Shown one piece after another: positions 16,310 to 25,800 of a stretch of DNA of 45,898 bases. Position numbers and translations under genes: made by a program. The stretch lies in the NCBI GenBank assembly GCA_947625805.1, contig CANQPT010000013.1, positions 1-45,898 on the forward strand, given 5' to 3'. Numbering within the stretch: position 1 is the stretch's first letter; each line of letters begins with the position of its first letter. The notes beneath the pieces are model-generated. The model was not told the DNA's origin and did not search any database. It was given only the letters and a program-made list of their open reading frames with translations. This stretch comes from an uncultured Clostridia bacterium. Lineage in GTDB: Bacteria > Bacillota > Clostridia > Oscillospirales > CAG-272.

Positions 16310-17389
16310 ATGAAATACGTCATTCAGGCCGGCCGCTCCCCCGCATATCTGCAGCTTTACGAACAGGTGCGCGAGGACATTGTGCAGGGGGTCTATCCAT
16401 TTCACAGCAAACTCCCGTCCAAGCGTACCATTGCCGATGAGATCGGTATCAGCACGGTGACCGTTGAGCACGCTTACGCCCTGCTCTGTGACGAGGGATA
16501 TATCCAAGCGCGGGAGCGCAGCGGATATTTTGTGATCTTCCGGTCGACAGACGGTTTTGCCGGAGCGGCGGAACGAACGGCGGCACAGCCCCACCCGCCC
16601 CGCCAGACGCAGACCCGGTCGGAGTTTCCCTTTTCCCTGCTCACAAAAACCATGCGCAGAGTGATGAACGATTACGGGCAGGCGTTACTGGAAAAGTCGC
16701 CCAACTCCGGCAGCAAAGAACTGCGGGAAGCCATCGGACAGTACCTTGCCAGAAGCCGGGGAATTCAGGTGGACAGCGCACAGATCATCATCGGATCGGG
16801 AGCGGAATACCTCTACCGCCTGATTGCAGATCTATTGGGGAAAGACCGAAAATATGCCATCGAAGCCCCGTCCTATCACAAAATCGAGCAGGTCTATCAG
16901 GCGGCGGAGGTGCGGTACGAAATGCTGCCGTTGGGACGCGACGGCATCGAAAGCGCCGCCCTGTGGGCCTCGAACGCTGACATTCTGCATATCACGCCCT
17001 ACCGCAGTTTTCCCAGCGGGATCACCGCCTCGGCCTCCAAGCGCCACGAATATCTGCGCTGGGCGGGCATGGTGAGGCGGTATATAATCGAAGACGATTA
17101 TGAATCCGAGTTTTCGGTTTCCAAAAAGCCCGAGGAAACGCTGTTCTCCCACACCGCAAACGACAACGTGATCTATATGAACACCTTTTCAAAGACCATC
17201 TCGCCCTCTCTGCGGGTCGGTTACATGGTCCTGCCGGAGCATTTGGTCGGGACGTTCGAGCAAAAGCTGGGCTTTTACTCCTGCACGGTGCCCACTTTTG
17301 AGCAGTATGTTCTGACGGAACTGATCGTCAACGGGGATTTCGAGCGGCAAATCAACCGCGTCAGACGCAAAAAACGCAGGGAAATGTAA
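16310..17389 (+). CDS. MocR/PdxR-type regulator (GntR HTH plus aminotransferase domain), C-terminally truncated
   Basis: 359 residues. A GntR winged helix (about 1-75: LPSKRTIADEIGISTVTVEHAYALL, YIQARERSGYFV) is joined to a fold-type I aminotransferase domain. That domain has GSGAEYLYRLI, IIEDDYESEFS and the PLP lysine in NTFSKTISPSLRVGY. MocR regulators bind PLP and often control B6 synthesis or salvage, which fits the divergent B6 kinase operon. The family normally reaches about 440-490 residues. This one ends at RVRRKKRREM, at the place where the last small domain (about 85-100 residues) should follow. PLP binding residues are present, but dimer stability and function are doubtful. The start ATG is 15 bases from AGGAG, a long spacing. 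Two hairpins follow. Confidence 0.82.
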   Translation: MKYVIQAGRSPAYLQLYEQVREDIVQGVYPFHSKLPSKRTIADEIGISTVTVEHAYALLCDEGYIQARERSGYFVIFRSTDGFAGAAERTAAQPHPPRQTQTRSEFPFSLLTKTMRRVMNDYGQALLEKSPNSGSKELREAIGQYLARSRGIQVDSAQIIIGSGAEYLYRLIADLLGKDRKYAIEAPSYHKIEQVYQAAEVRYEMLPLGRDGIESAALWASNADILHITPYRSFPSGITASASKRHEYLRWAGMVRRYIIEDDYESEFSVSKKPEETLFSHTANDNVIYMNTFSKTISPSLRVGYMVLPEHLVGTFEQKLGFYSCTVPTFEQYVLTELIVNGDFERQINRVRRKKRREM

Positions 17390-17429
17390 AAACACAGCAT
17401 ACAAACAACCGCCACGCTTGGCAAAAAAA

Positions 17430-17453
17430 GACCGTTTGCTTTTAGAAACGGTC
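17430..17453 (-). terminator. Hairpin with T-tract on the minus strand
   Basis: GACCGTTT (17430-17437) with AAACGGTC (17446-17453); the minus strand continues TTTTTTTGCC. No minus-strand gene lies directly upstream of it, so it may be a leftover from deleted sequence or may stop antisense transcription. Confidence 0.45.
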
Positions 17454-17464
17454 GGCCCCAAGAC

Positions 17465-17500
17465 AAAGCGACTTTGTGCTCAAACGCACAGAGTCGCTTT
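17465..17500 (+). terminator. Terminator after the truncated MocR gene
   Basis: A 15-bp stem (17465-17479 with 17486-17500; AAAGCGACTT... paired with ...AGTCGCTTT, one G-U), loop of six, followed by GTTGTAATTTG. Confidence 0.75.
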
Positions 17501-17548
17501 GTTGTAATTTGTAAGAAGAACCGATGTTTTCTTGCAATCCGTCCATTC

Positions 17549-17577
17549 TTGACGCACACAGGGAAATATTGTATAAT
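17549..17577 (+). promoter_or_regulatory. Second copy of the decarboxylase promoter, now upstream of comF
   Basis: TTGACG (17549-17554), spacer 17, TATAAT (17572-17577), six bases, ATG at 17584. The spacer and flanks match the promoter at 4752-4780 nearly base for base (GGGAAATATTG before TATAAT in both). Confidence 0.8.
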
Positions 17578-17583
17578 GAAACC

Positions 17584-17718
17584 ATGGAATTCCTTTTATA
17601 CAAATTAAGACAATCTTTTGACTCGGGCGAGCGGACGGACGCGGCGGCCGACATGGCGGGCAACAACCGACAGACCAAACGCTGTATTATTCTGCAAAAG
17701 TACGGAGCACTGTCGTGA
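17584..17718 (+). pseudogene. Remnant of the 5' end of an Orn/Lys/Arg decarboxylase gene
   Basis: A 44-codon ORF beginning MEFLLYKLRQSFDSG, against MESLLDKLRQYSDSG in the intact decarboxylase at 3354-4745. Further on, DMAGNNRQT still lines up with the HMPGHKRNT of the active gene, so the conserved motif has eroded and everything beyond is gone. The DNA match begins upstream of the promoter, near 17523. The ORF stops inside the first codons of comF (GTGA overlap at 17715-17718), so it could now serve as a short leader ORF coupled to comF. Whether it is a decayed paralogue or a partial duplication cannot be decided here. Confidence 0.75.
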
Positions 17719-18407
17719 GAGCGCTCCGGCATTTTGCCGTCTATCGGTGTGCCGGCTGTGATCGGGCGCTGCCGGTAAGCGGAGTGCTTTGTCCCGATTG
17801 CAGCGAACGCTTTCGCCGGGAAATAACCGCACCCTGCCCGATCTGCGGCGTACCTGAGATCGAGTGCGGCTGCTTTGCCGACGGAAAGAAAAGCCCGTTT
17901 GAGCGGGTGATGCATTTAGCCGGTTACCGCCCGTTCGGAGTCGCAGGGCGTATGGTGTTATTGTGCAAGGACAACCGGGACACCCCGCTGCTCGACTTTC
18001 TCTCTGCTCTTGCGGCAAACGAGATCGAGCGGCGGCTCCGCCCGTCCGGGGACAGCGTGATCGTACCGCTTCCGCGCTCGGACAAAGCCCGGCGCAGAGC
18101 AGGTTTTGACCAGTCGGCCGAACTCGCCCGCAGGATCGCCGGACGGTTGGGTATTGACTATGCGGACGCGCTTGAGCACAAGGGAGGACGCATACAAAAG
18201 AAGTTAGGCTATCGGGAGCGGATGCGCAATGCCGGGGACGCATATTCGGTACGGGACGAGGTCACGCTCTCCGGGCGGCGGGTGATCCTGTGGGACGACG
18301 TGGTGACCACGGGAGCAAGCGCGGCGGTCTGCGGCAAATTGCTGCACAAGGCGGGCGTCACCCATATTGATTTATGCACCCTGACACGCACGGTACGGAA
18401 AGGGTAA
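17715..18407 (+). CDS. comF: ComF family phosphoribosyltransferase-like protein
   Basis: 230 residues from GTG 17715 (GGAG nine bases in front). An N-terminal four-Cys zinc module (CAGCDRALP...LCPDC, then CPICG and ECGC) is followed by a phosphoribosyltransferase fold with VIVPLPRSDKARRRAGFDQS and the PRPP loop VILWDDVVTTGAS. ComF is a cytoplasmic factor for DNA uptake and recombination in competent Firmicutes, although many ComF-like genes lie outside competence operons. Here it stands alone, with the decayed decarboxylase leader and its strong promoter just upstream. A longer frame would not be supported upstream of the GTG. Confidence 0.88.
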   Translation: MRALRHFAVYRCAGCDRALPVSGVLCPDCSERFRREITAPCPICGVPEIECGCFADGKKSPFERVMHLAGYRPFGVAGRMVLLCKDNRDTPLLDFLSALAANEIERRLRPSGDSVIVPLPRSDKARRRAGFDQSAELARRIAGRLGIDYADALEHKGGRIQKKLGYRERMRNAGDAYSVRDEVTLSGRRVILWDDVVTTGASAAVCGKLLHKAGVTHIDLCTLTRTVRKG

Positions 18408-18438
18408 TAACAACGGGGCTGTCACAACAAGGGAGCCC

Positions 18439-18484
18439 AAAGCGCAAAACAGGTAACCTTAAAAGGTTGCCTGTTTTGCGCTTT
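18439..18484. repeat. Long near-perfect hairpin after comF, possible terminator
   Basis: A 22-bp stem (AAAGCGCAAAACAGGTAACC arm at 18439-18460 with 18463-18484) has a two-base loop and one G-U type mismatch. No clear T-tract follows on the plus strand. The gap 18408-18887 (480 bases) holds this hairpin, the SLH terminator at 18833 and otherwise no supported gene. Confidence 0.5.
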
Positions 18485-18832
18485 GCAGGTATATTGTAAC
18501 ATGAGAAACAGCCGAAGTCAAGCAGCATTGTCGCCGGATTTTGGAATTCTCTGCAGTATCTAATGATGTGACCCATATTTCATTAAGAAAAGAAAGTCCA
18601 TGCAGGCTCTATTGTAAACACCCCATCACGGCATAATGCGTATCTTGTCAGCGGGACCGCTCTATCAACACACAAGCGAAACTCGGGACGCGTGTCAAGG
18701 GCGGCGGCTTGCCGCCGTTTATGATTCGGGACGGGCTCGATTTTTCGCGACCTCTTTTTGCTTTACGCTCTTTTCCTGTTTTGGCTCCCTGTTTCCCGCT
18801 CTTTTGCGAATTGTTCAAGTTCCCTAAAATAA

Positions 18833-18865
18833 GCTGTCGCACAAGCGAAAAACTCGTGCGACAGC
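18833..18865 (-). terminator. Terminator of the first SLH protein gene
   Basis: GCTGTCGCAC (18833-18842) with GTGCGACAGC (18856-18865), 13-base loop. The minus strand then reads TTATTTTA; the plus strand reads CCTTTTC. Confidence 0.7.
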
Positions 18866-18887
18866 CCTTTTCATATTTAGCCGATAA

Positions 18888-21800
18888 TTATGCTTTGGAA
18901 GCGTCCAGATGCTCGCCGGTGATAAAGCGTTCGAGCATGGTCGCCATCTGAGCGCGGGTTGCGTTGCCCTTGGGATTCATGTTCAGGGTATTTTCATCTA
19001 CTCTGACGCCCTCGATCAGAGCGGTCTTGTTGTAGTAGGTAATGCCCTGTCCGGTCATATCTTTCTCAGACGCAACCGCCCACTTGACCGCACTGGTTGC
19101 ATAGGTCGAGATGTCGTTCTTGTCCGCAAAGACACCAAGCGTTGCGTTACCGGGGGACATATAGTAGCCCTTGATCTTGTCCGCATAGCGGTAAATCATG
19201 GTGGCGAACTGTTCGCGGGTGACGTTGTTGTTGGGCGAGAACTTGTCATCACTCGTGCCGTTGACCACGCCCACGTTGCTTGCCCAGATAACCGCATCGG
19301 TGTAGTACTTGCCTTCCGGCACATCGGTAAACTTGTTGTCCATGTCCTCAATGTCAGGAGAACCTTCCATGCGGTAAAGAACTGTGACGATCATGCCGCG
19401 GGTTGCAGTGCCGTTGGGTGAGAAGTGGGTCGCATCCACGCCGTTCATGATGCCGTTTACGGTCACGTATTCGACCGCCTTACCGTAGTAGCGGGACAGA
19501 TCTGCGTCTTCGTACGGATTGATAAAGGCCGGTGTGTAGGAAGCGTATACGATGACGTCCTCAGTCACGTTGCTGAAATCAGCGTCCGTGCCGTCCTTAT
19601 TCAGCCACTTATCAAAGGTGTAACTGTAATACTTGTCAGACGCTTTCGTAGGATTGGTCGGTGCAGTTGCCGCCGTGCCGTAGTCCACAGTAGAACTACC
19701 CCGTACGGTCTTTCTGTCTTCATCCATAAAGGTGACCGTGTACTTGTTGAGCGTTGCAGTGTAGGAAGCGTAAAGGTCCATATCCTTCTCAACCTTGGTC
19801 GGGTCAACCGAATTGCCATTCGCATCTACCCACCCTGCAAAGGTGTAGCTGTACTGCTGGGTAGCCGGTTTTTCGGGTGCTGTGGGAGGCTCTGCCTCAG
19901 CGCCGGTCAGGTCAATCAGTTTGCCCTGACGGACACGCAGATTACCCAATAATACCGTCTTGTCTTCCGTATAGAAGTTAACCTCCCAAATGCGCTCTAC
20001 CTGCTCAAAGACCGCGTAAACGGTGATATCTTCTTGTGCAATAATCTCGGAAAGCTCCTGGCCCCAAGCCTCTGCGTCCTTGTGGTTGGTAGCAAGCGCG
20101 TGATCCTTTTCAGTAGTCCAGCCTGCGAAGAGATAAGAGTAATCGGAGGTGGAATCCTTGGTAGGCGTACCCTCATAGGTGGGAGCAGTTCCTTTCGGAA
20201 TTTCTACCGGATCGCTTTCCACGCCGTCGATTACAAAGGTAACATTGACAGGACTGAGAATGGTCTTCTTGAATACCGGATAGAGATCCATATTCATATA
20301 GACCGCGTTTACACGGTTTCCGTCTGCGTCTGCCCAATAATCAAACTCGTAACTGTAATACTCGTCCGTCTCCTTGGTGGGAACGACATATACCTTATCC
20401 TGCTCTTCCGTCTCAGCTTCGGATGCAAGTGTAAAGATCGCAGCGGGGTCAAGCAACTCGACCATCTGCTTCATCTGATAGCCCTTGTCATTGAAAGTCG
20501 ACTCATCAACATACTTATGTGTAATCGACTCGCCGATCACTTGGCCATCCGTACCGTGGAAGGTCACGGTCGGAGTCAGCGCCTCACCGAGCACCGCCAG
20601 CATTGTAAAGGTAGCGTTGTCATTGGTATTCGTCGGCGTCTCGTGTACAAGTTCCTCAGTGCTTTCGCTGTAATCAGCAGTCGAGAAAATGTTGAACTTC
20701 TGAATAAGGTTGATCTTATCGCCGTTCAAAAGCCGGTTGTTGAGATACAGTACATAATACCCGTTTTTCTCAAATTTCTGATAGCGAGGAGAAGGGGCTT
20801 CGCTCCAATTGTTGCAGTCAGTAAAGAACCAGTTTTCAGCGCCGGTGCGCTTTCCGTTGTATTCAATGTCAAGCTCATATGCGTTGATCGGAGTTTCTAT
20901 GCCGTCCAGCTTGAAGACGAAAGACATCGCATGCGAATCGTCAAACGAAACGTTTCCGCTCCACAGAGCCTGCTTGGCGGGCTTTGTGTTCTCATCGGCG
21001 CGTGCGATGGTCACTGCCTCGGGATTCTGAATATACAGACCCGGCAACTGGCCGGTCACGGGCAGGGTCACAATGTTTTCCGCAATTTCACCGCCGTTGG
21101 CCTCGCCGGTCAGGGTCAGTTTGGGACTTCCGACAAAACCGTCCGCGGTGACTTTGATCTCACCCAGCACGGCGCCGGAGAGAGCGGTCGATGAGAACGA
21201 TACGGTAGCAACAGCGGTGCCGTCCTCCTGCTCTGCGACCTTCTGCCCCTCGATGGTCAGTTCCGCCGGATTGAAGGTAACGGTAATGTTACCCGTAATA
21301 ATCTTCTCAACACCAGTTTCGGTCGTCATATCATCGCGGTTGAAAGCTACCTGATAGTCAGCGCTCTCGCCCAGTTCAAGCGAATCGGGACCGATCAGGG
21401 TCGCCTTGAGAATCAGGTCGGCGTCAAACACCGGATAGAAAGTGATTTCAGCCACATCGTCCGGTACATGATAAGTCGAAAGATCGATTTTCGCTCCACC
21501 GGCGGTATTGCTCCAGCCGGCAAAAGAATAGTTGTAATCGCTGTCAGAGTTCTTGGTAGGAGCGACGCCGTTGAAAACGAGCGCATCTCTTTTCATGGTT
21601 TCGGTCAAAATTTTCTTGCCGTCGACATCTACGAAGGTAACCGAAACCTCGGACTTGTCGAGCACATCGTAATCCGCATACAGATTACCGCTCTGATACA
21701 CGCCGTCGACGCGGTTGCCGTCCTCGTCCTTCCAATAGAGAAGATAGAAGTTCTCATCCGCGGGTTTGCTGGGCAGTTCTATGCCGTCCTCGTTGGTCAG

Positions 21801-22526
21801 GAAGAGATCGGTTGCATTTATCAATTTATCGAACTGCTTTGCCCAGGCGTCGTTGACGCCGTCTTTCTTTGCTTCGTTTTTGCTATCGCCTGCCGTTTTG
21901 TTGCCGATGTCAGTATATTTCATCGTCTGAGTGGTCAGAAGTTCATCGCCGTTGTAGAAATTAACTTCCGGCTGCAGGTCACAGGGAACGATGTCCAGTA
22001 CCTCAATAGTCGCATTCTTGTTGAGGTTGACAGGTGCTTGCCCTTTATTATTACCCTTCGAGCAGAACAGATTCAGAGCAGTCACGCTCTTGATGTTGAT
22101 TTCAGTGTTGTTGCTCAGGGCTTTCTGATTGAGGTACAGATAGTATGTACCGTCCTCGGGAATTACGAGTTCGGGGGCGAAAATGCCTCCCCAGACGTTA
22201 TTCCACTGCCATTGGTCTGCCGATTTTGACCAATCCCAACTCGAACCGTCTTCTAACGTAAAGGTCGGATTGATCTTGGACGCGACGACCGGCTTATTCA
22301 CGCCTGTAAAGCGTAAAACAAAGGTCACACCCTTTGCGCTCTCGTCAAAATCGACCTTTCCGCTCCAAACCTGAACACCCTCCGCCGGAATATCCGTGTT
22401 GGTGTTCGGGAGCACAAACGCCTTTCCCAGCGAAGCCGCAGACTGCGCGTCGTCTGCTGTGACAACGAATGTCAGCATAGACATAGCCATGACCAACGCC
22501 AGAATCAGAGATAAAACTCTTTTCAT
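18888..22526 (-). CDS. Secreted SLH protein with InlB-type (Listeria-Bacteroides) repeats
   Basis: 1212 residues from ATG 22526 (GGAGGAAACACAT in front). The signal peptide MKRVLSLILALVMAMSMLTF ends near residue 25. About six Listeria-Bacteroides repeats follow (VTFVDVDGK...FAGWSN, VTFHGTDG...FDYWADADGN, FAGWTTEKD, FAGWVDANGN, FDKWLNKDG). Between them is a beta-sandwich segment of cohesin-like appearance (about 370-490). Three SLH motifs end the protein from about residue 1005 (FSPNGTATRGMIVTVLYRME, FSPNNNVTREQFATMIYRY, NPKGNATRAQMATMLERF). SLH domains bind pyruvylated cell-wall polymer, so it should be displayed on the wall. No catalytic domain is seen; adhesion or scaffolding is likely. It is a close paralogue of the next gene upstream. 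Confidence 0.88.
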   Translation of the reverse strand: MKRVLSLILALVMAMSMLTFVVTADDAQSAASLGKAFVLPNTNTDIPAEGVQVWSGKVDFDESAKGVTFVLRFTGVNKPVVASKINPTFTLEDGSSWDWSKSADQWQWNNVWGGIFAPELVIPEDGTYYLYLNQKALSNNTEINIKSVTALNLFCSKGNNKGQAPVNLNKNATIEVLDIVPCDLQPEVNFYNGDELLTTQTMKYTDIGNKTAGDSKNEAKKDGVNDAWAKQFDKLINATDLFLTNEDGIELPSKPADENFYLLYWKDEDGNRVDGVYQSGNLYADYDVLDKSEVSVTFVDVDGKKILTETMKRDALVFNGVAPTKNSDSDYNYSFAGWSNTAGGAKIDLSTYHVPDDVAEITFYPVFDADLILKATLIGPDSLELGESADYQVAFNRDDMTTETGVEKIITGNITVTFNPAELTIEGQKVAEQEDGTAVATVSFSSTALSGAVLGEIKVTADGFVGSPKLTLTGEANGGEIAENIVTLPVTGQLPGLYIQNPEAVTIARADENTKPAKQALWSGNVSFDDSHAMSFVFKLDGIETPINAYELDIEYNGKRTGAENWFFTDCNNWSEAPSPRYQKFEKNGYYVLYLNNRLLNGDKINLIQKFNIFSTADYSESTEELVHETPTNTNDNATFTMLAVLGEALTPTVTFHGTDGQVIGESITHKYVDESTFNDKGYQMKQMVELLDPAAIFTLASEAETEEQDKVYVVPTKETDEYYSYEFDYWADADGNRVNAVYMNMDLYPVFKKTILSPVNVTFVIDGVESDPVEIPKGTAPTYEGTPTKDSTSDYSYLFAGWTTEKDHALATNHKDAEAWGQELSEIIAQEDITVYAVFEQVERIWEVNFYTEDKTVLLGNLRVRQGKLIDLTGAEAEPPTAPEKPATQQYSYTFAGWVDANGNSVDPTKVEKDMDLYASYTATLNKYTVTFMDEDRKTVRGSSTVDYGTAATAPTNPTKASDKYYSYTFDKWLNKDGTDADFSNVTEDVIVYASYTPAFINPYEDADLSRYYGKAVEYVTVNGIMNGVDATHFSPNGTATRGMIVTVLYRMEGSPDIEDMDNKFTDVPEGKYYTDAVIWASNVGVVNGTSDDKFSPNNNVTREQFATMIYRYADKIKGYYMSPGNATLGVFADKNDISTYATSAVKWAVASEKDMTGQGITYYNKTALIEGVRVDENTLNMNPKGNATRAQMATMLERFITGEHLDASKA

Positions 22527-22622
22527 ATGTGTTTCCTCCAAAATAAAATTCGTTTTTCTTCGCATGTCCCGTTTTCAGCAGCCTGCCGACTGCCGCAAGA
22601 CAAAACCATACGCTGTACTTAT

Positions 22623-22652
22623 ATTATACTACATTCACACAAGAGAAATCAA
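22623..22652 (-). promoter_or_regulatory. Promoter of the first SLH gene
   Basis: TTGATT (22652-22647), spacer 18, TATAAT (22628-22623). The region just upstream of the -10 box (AATGTAG) is the same as in the paralogue's promoter at 27756, so the promoter was duplicated with the gene. The leader is about 90 bases. Confidence 0.7.
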
Positions 22653-22761
22653 GAGACTTGTTTCAATTTATTTTTGGGCATATCGACAAATTATTCCGCC
22701 GATTTTTGTGCAAAATGACCATTGTCTTGCCGGTGGTTTATTATTTTGGCCAAATTATGCG

Positions 22762-22798
22762 AAAAGACCGCTCTCCGCTATGCGGAAAACGGTCTTTT
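22762..22798 (-). terminator. Terminator of the SLH-phosphoesterase gene
   Basis: AAAAGACCG (22762-22770) with CGGTCTTTT (22790-22798), with an inner stem TCCGC/GCGGA. It sits about 50 bases after the stop at 22845. The 318-base gap to the next gene holds only this and the promoter at 22623. Confidence 0.75.
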
Positions 22799-22844
22799 GT
22801 GTTTTGGATGGTACGCGGCAGCCTTACGCCGTCAAAGTACGCAG

Positions 22845-25800
22845 TCAGCGAATGCGGTCGATCGTGCGTTCGCCTAAGAGTTCACCCTTTTCGTTTATAT
22901 AGCGTGCCGTGATCTGGGTTTTGCCTAAAATGACGGCGCCGCTGTAATGTGAATTGCTTTCACCGCCGGATGAACAGAGCACCGGGCAGGGATAACCCCA
23001 TGTGTTGTTGCGCTCTCCCGGAAGTTCGAACCAAGTCTGATGCAGGTGTCCGGTCATCCAGAGAGTCGGCTCGATCGAGGCGAGCTTCTTGCACCAATCG
23101 GCATAGCGCTCCTGCTCGATGTTGTAAGGAGCAGACATCTTGATGACAAACGGCACATGGCTGATGACCAGTTTGATGGATGCGCCTTCCCACTCTCTGG
23201 AGGCAATGACTTGATCCAAGAACTTGCTCTCTTCCTCCCGGAACGCGGACTCAAACGCAACCGTGTTGCCGTATTCGGGGTTGGAATCCGTCTTATCTTC
23301 GCCCGCGTCCATCACGATGCCCCAGATCGGGCCAAGACGGAAGGTGTAGTAAGATTTTCCGTTGTCGGTAGGAACGTAGTCGGCGAGCAGACCGGCGTAG
23401 ACGCCGCGCAGCTCGTGGTTGCCGCGGGAATAGATACAGGGCGCCTCACCCTTGGAGATATGACCGGAAATGCGGTAGATGTACTTGAAGTAGTCGATGC
23501 TGCCGCTGTTGTCGATGATATCGCCGTTCATGACCAGCAGGTCAAGGTTATCGCCAAAGTAACTGCCGCTGCCGATCGCCGCGTCCACCTTGCTGTGAGA
23601 GTCGGCCAAGTTGATGATGTTGTAGGAGTCCCTTTCCTCGATCGGGCGGAAGTTGTATTGCTTGGTTTCAATTCCGCCGCAAACGGTGTTGTAGGGCTTG
23701 CGCTCGATGATCTCACGCAGATAAACCGTGTAGCCCTTTACCAAATCCAATTCGGACATAGGCACCGTCACGATATGAATGAATTTATCCGAGCGCAGAA
23801 TGCCGTTGGAGTGGTCATAATAGTTCTTTCCGTTGACCTCGACCCACATGGTGGTTTCCTTGCTGACCAGCACGCAGATTTGATACGAATCACCGACGGC
23901 GTAAACCGACGGGTCAACCGTCATCAGTCCGGTCATGTCCTGAGGCTTATCCTGCTGTACAGGCGCCATCACATGATCGCCGGTCAGGAAACGATACAGC
24001 ATGGTAGCCATCTGTGCACGGGTGGTCGGGTTGGCGGGTGCAAGATAGTTGCCGTCCGAACGCGCGACGCCTGTGATATAGGCCTCTTTGTCATACCGCA
24101 GAGAAGAATCGACAGACGGACTCTGTAAGTCTTTTGCGGTCGCAATCGCCCAGCGGAATGCGTCGGATGCATAACTGTGGACGTCGCCCTTGTCCGGGTA
24201 GCTGTCGTAAGACGCATCGCCGTAGCCTACGTAGTAGCCCTTGATCTCTTTTGCATAGCGATAGAGAATGGTTGCGAACTGCTCACGGGTAATCTGGCTG
24301 GTCGGCTTGAACTCGGTTTCGGTCACGCCGCTCACCAAGCCCCTGCTGTAAGCCCAAAGCACAGCCTTGTAATAGTATGCGCTTTCCGAGCCAAGATCGC
24401 TGAACGGATTTTCCACGTCGTCCACAGCCGGCTCGTTTTCCATACGGTACAGTACGGTCACAAGCTGTCCGCGGGTTGCAGTGCTGCCGGGTGAGAAATG
24501 GGTGGCGTCAGTGCCGTTCATAATGCCGTTTTCCAGAGCATATGCCAGAGCGTCATAGTAGAATCCGCTTTCCGACACGTCCGTAAACGGGCAGTTGAAG
24601 GTTGCCTTGTAAGATGCATAGAACGTGCAGTCTCCGGTAATACCGGACAGGTTGGCCGGCTTGCCGTCTTGGTCCACCCAGCCTGCAAAGGCGTAGGTGA
24701 AGTACTCGGTAGCCGCCTTGGTGGGTTCAGCCGGTGCGGCCGCGGTTCCGCCGTAATCCACGTACGACACGCCAAGCTCGGTCCACTTGTCGTCATTAAG
24801 GAAGACAACCTTAAACTTGTTGGCGATCTTTGTATACGCGGGATATACGTCTGTATCGGCAGTAACGGCCGCCATCAGCTTTCCGTCCTTGTCGACAATC
24901 TGAGTGCCGTTCTTGTCCGCCCAGCCGTTTGGCTCGTAAGTGTACTTGTCATCCGCGTCTTTTGCCGGCGTCTGCGGAGCGGTCACGGTTTCGCCGTTGG
25001 CATTCACCAGTTGATTGCCCAGCGCACGCAAAGTGCCAAGCTCGCTTCCGTCCTCGCCAAGGAAGCGGATGTTCCACATTCTTGCGGTCTGCTCAAATAC
25101 CGCATACAGGGTCAGCTCGGTGTCGGTCGGCGCCAGATCCTTTACGGTCTTAACGGTCAGGTCGATGCAATATTCCTTTGCCTGAGCCTCGGAGGCAGCA
25201 AGGGTCTTGCTGCTGTCGGTAGTCCAGCCTCGGAACAGGTAAGAGTGATCGCCCTCGTCCGCCTTGGTCGGGTTGGCGCCGGTATATTCGATATAACCGG
25301 CTCTCGGGTAGTCCGCATTTGCGACCGATGCGCTTCCGTTCATGAAGTGCACGGTCACGGGGTCGATGGGAGTCTTGTCATAATACGGATACACATCCAT
25401 ATTCATGTAGACCGCGTCGATCCGATTGCCTTCCTTGTCAGCCCAGCCGGCGTAGGTATACTTGTAGCACTCGTCGGCATCCTTGGTGGGTGCAGTGTAG
25501 CCGCTTTTCGTGAAGATCTCCGCAGCGGAAAGCAGTTTGACCGTCTGCTTCATCTCGCTGCCCTTATTGTACGCACCGTTGCTCTTGCTGAACTTCGACT
25601 CGTCAATATAGGTGTGGGTATACGGCTGTTCGATTACCTCGTCGTTGTTGTCGTGGAAAGTCACGGTTGCCGCCGGGGCTGCGCCGATCACGGCAAGCAC
25701 GGTAATAGTCGCATTCTCGTTGGTATTCTCGGGGTTATCCTTGGTATTGTTTTCAGGATTGGTCGTGCTGGTCGAGAAGATGCTCAGATTGCTGACGTTC

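Noticed and set aside
18648..18842. 64-codon minus-strand ORF rich in Lys and Pro
   Set aside because: Its start lies inside the terminator hairpin, it has no ribosome site, and the composition looks like intergenic repeat.
20034..21194. 386-codon open frame on the plus strand
   Set aside because: Antisense to the first SLH protein, with no initiation signal and no domain. It is a product of the biased codon use of the real gene.
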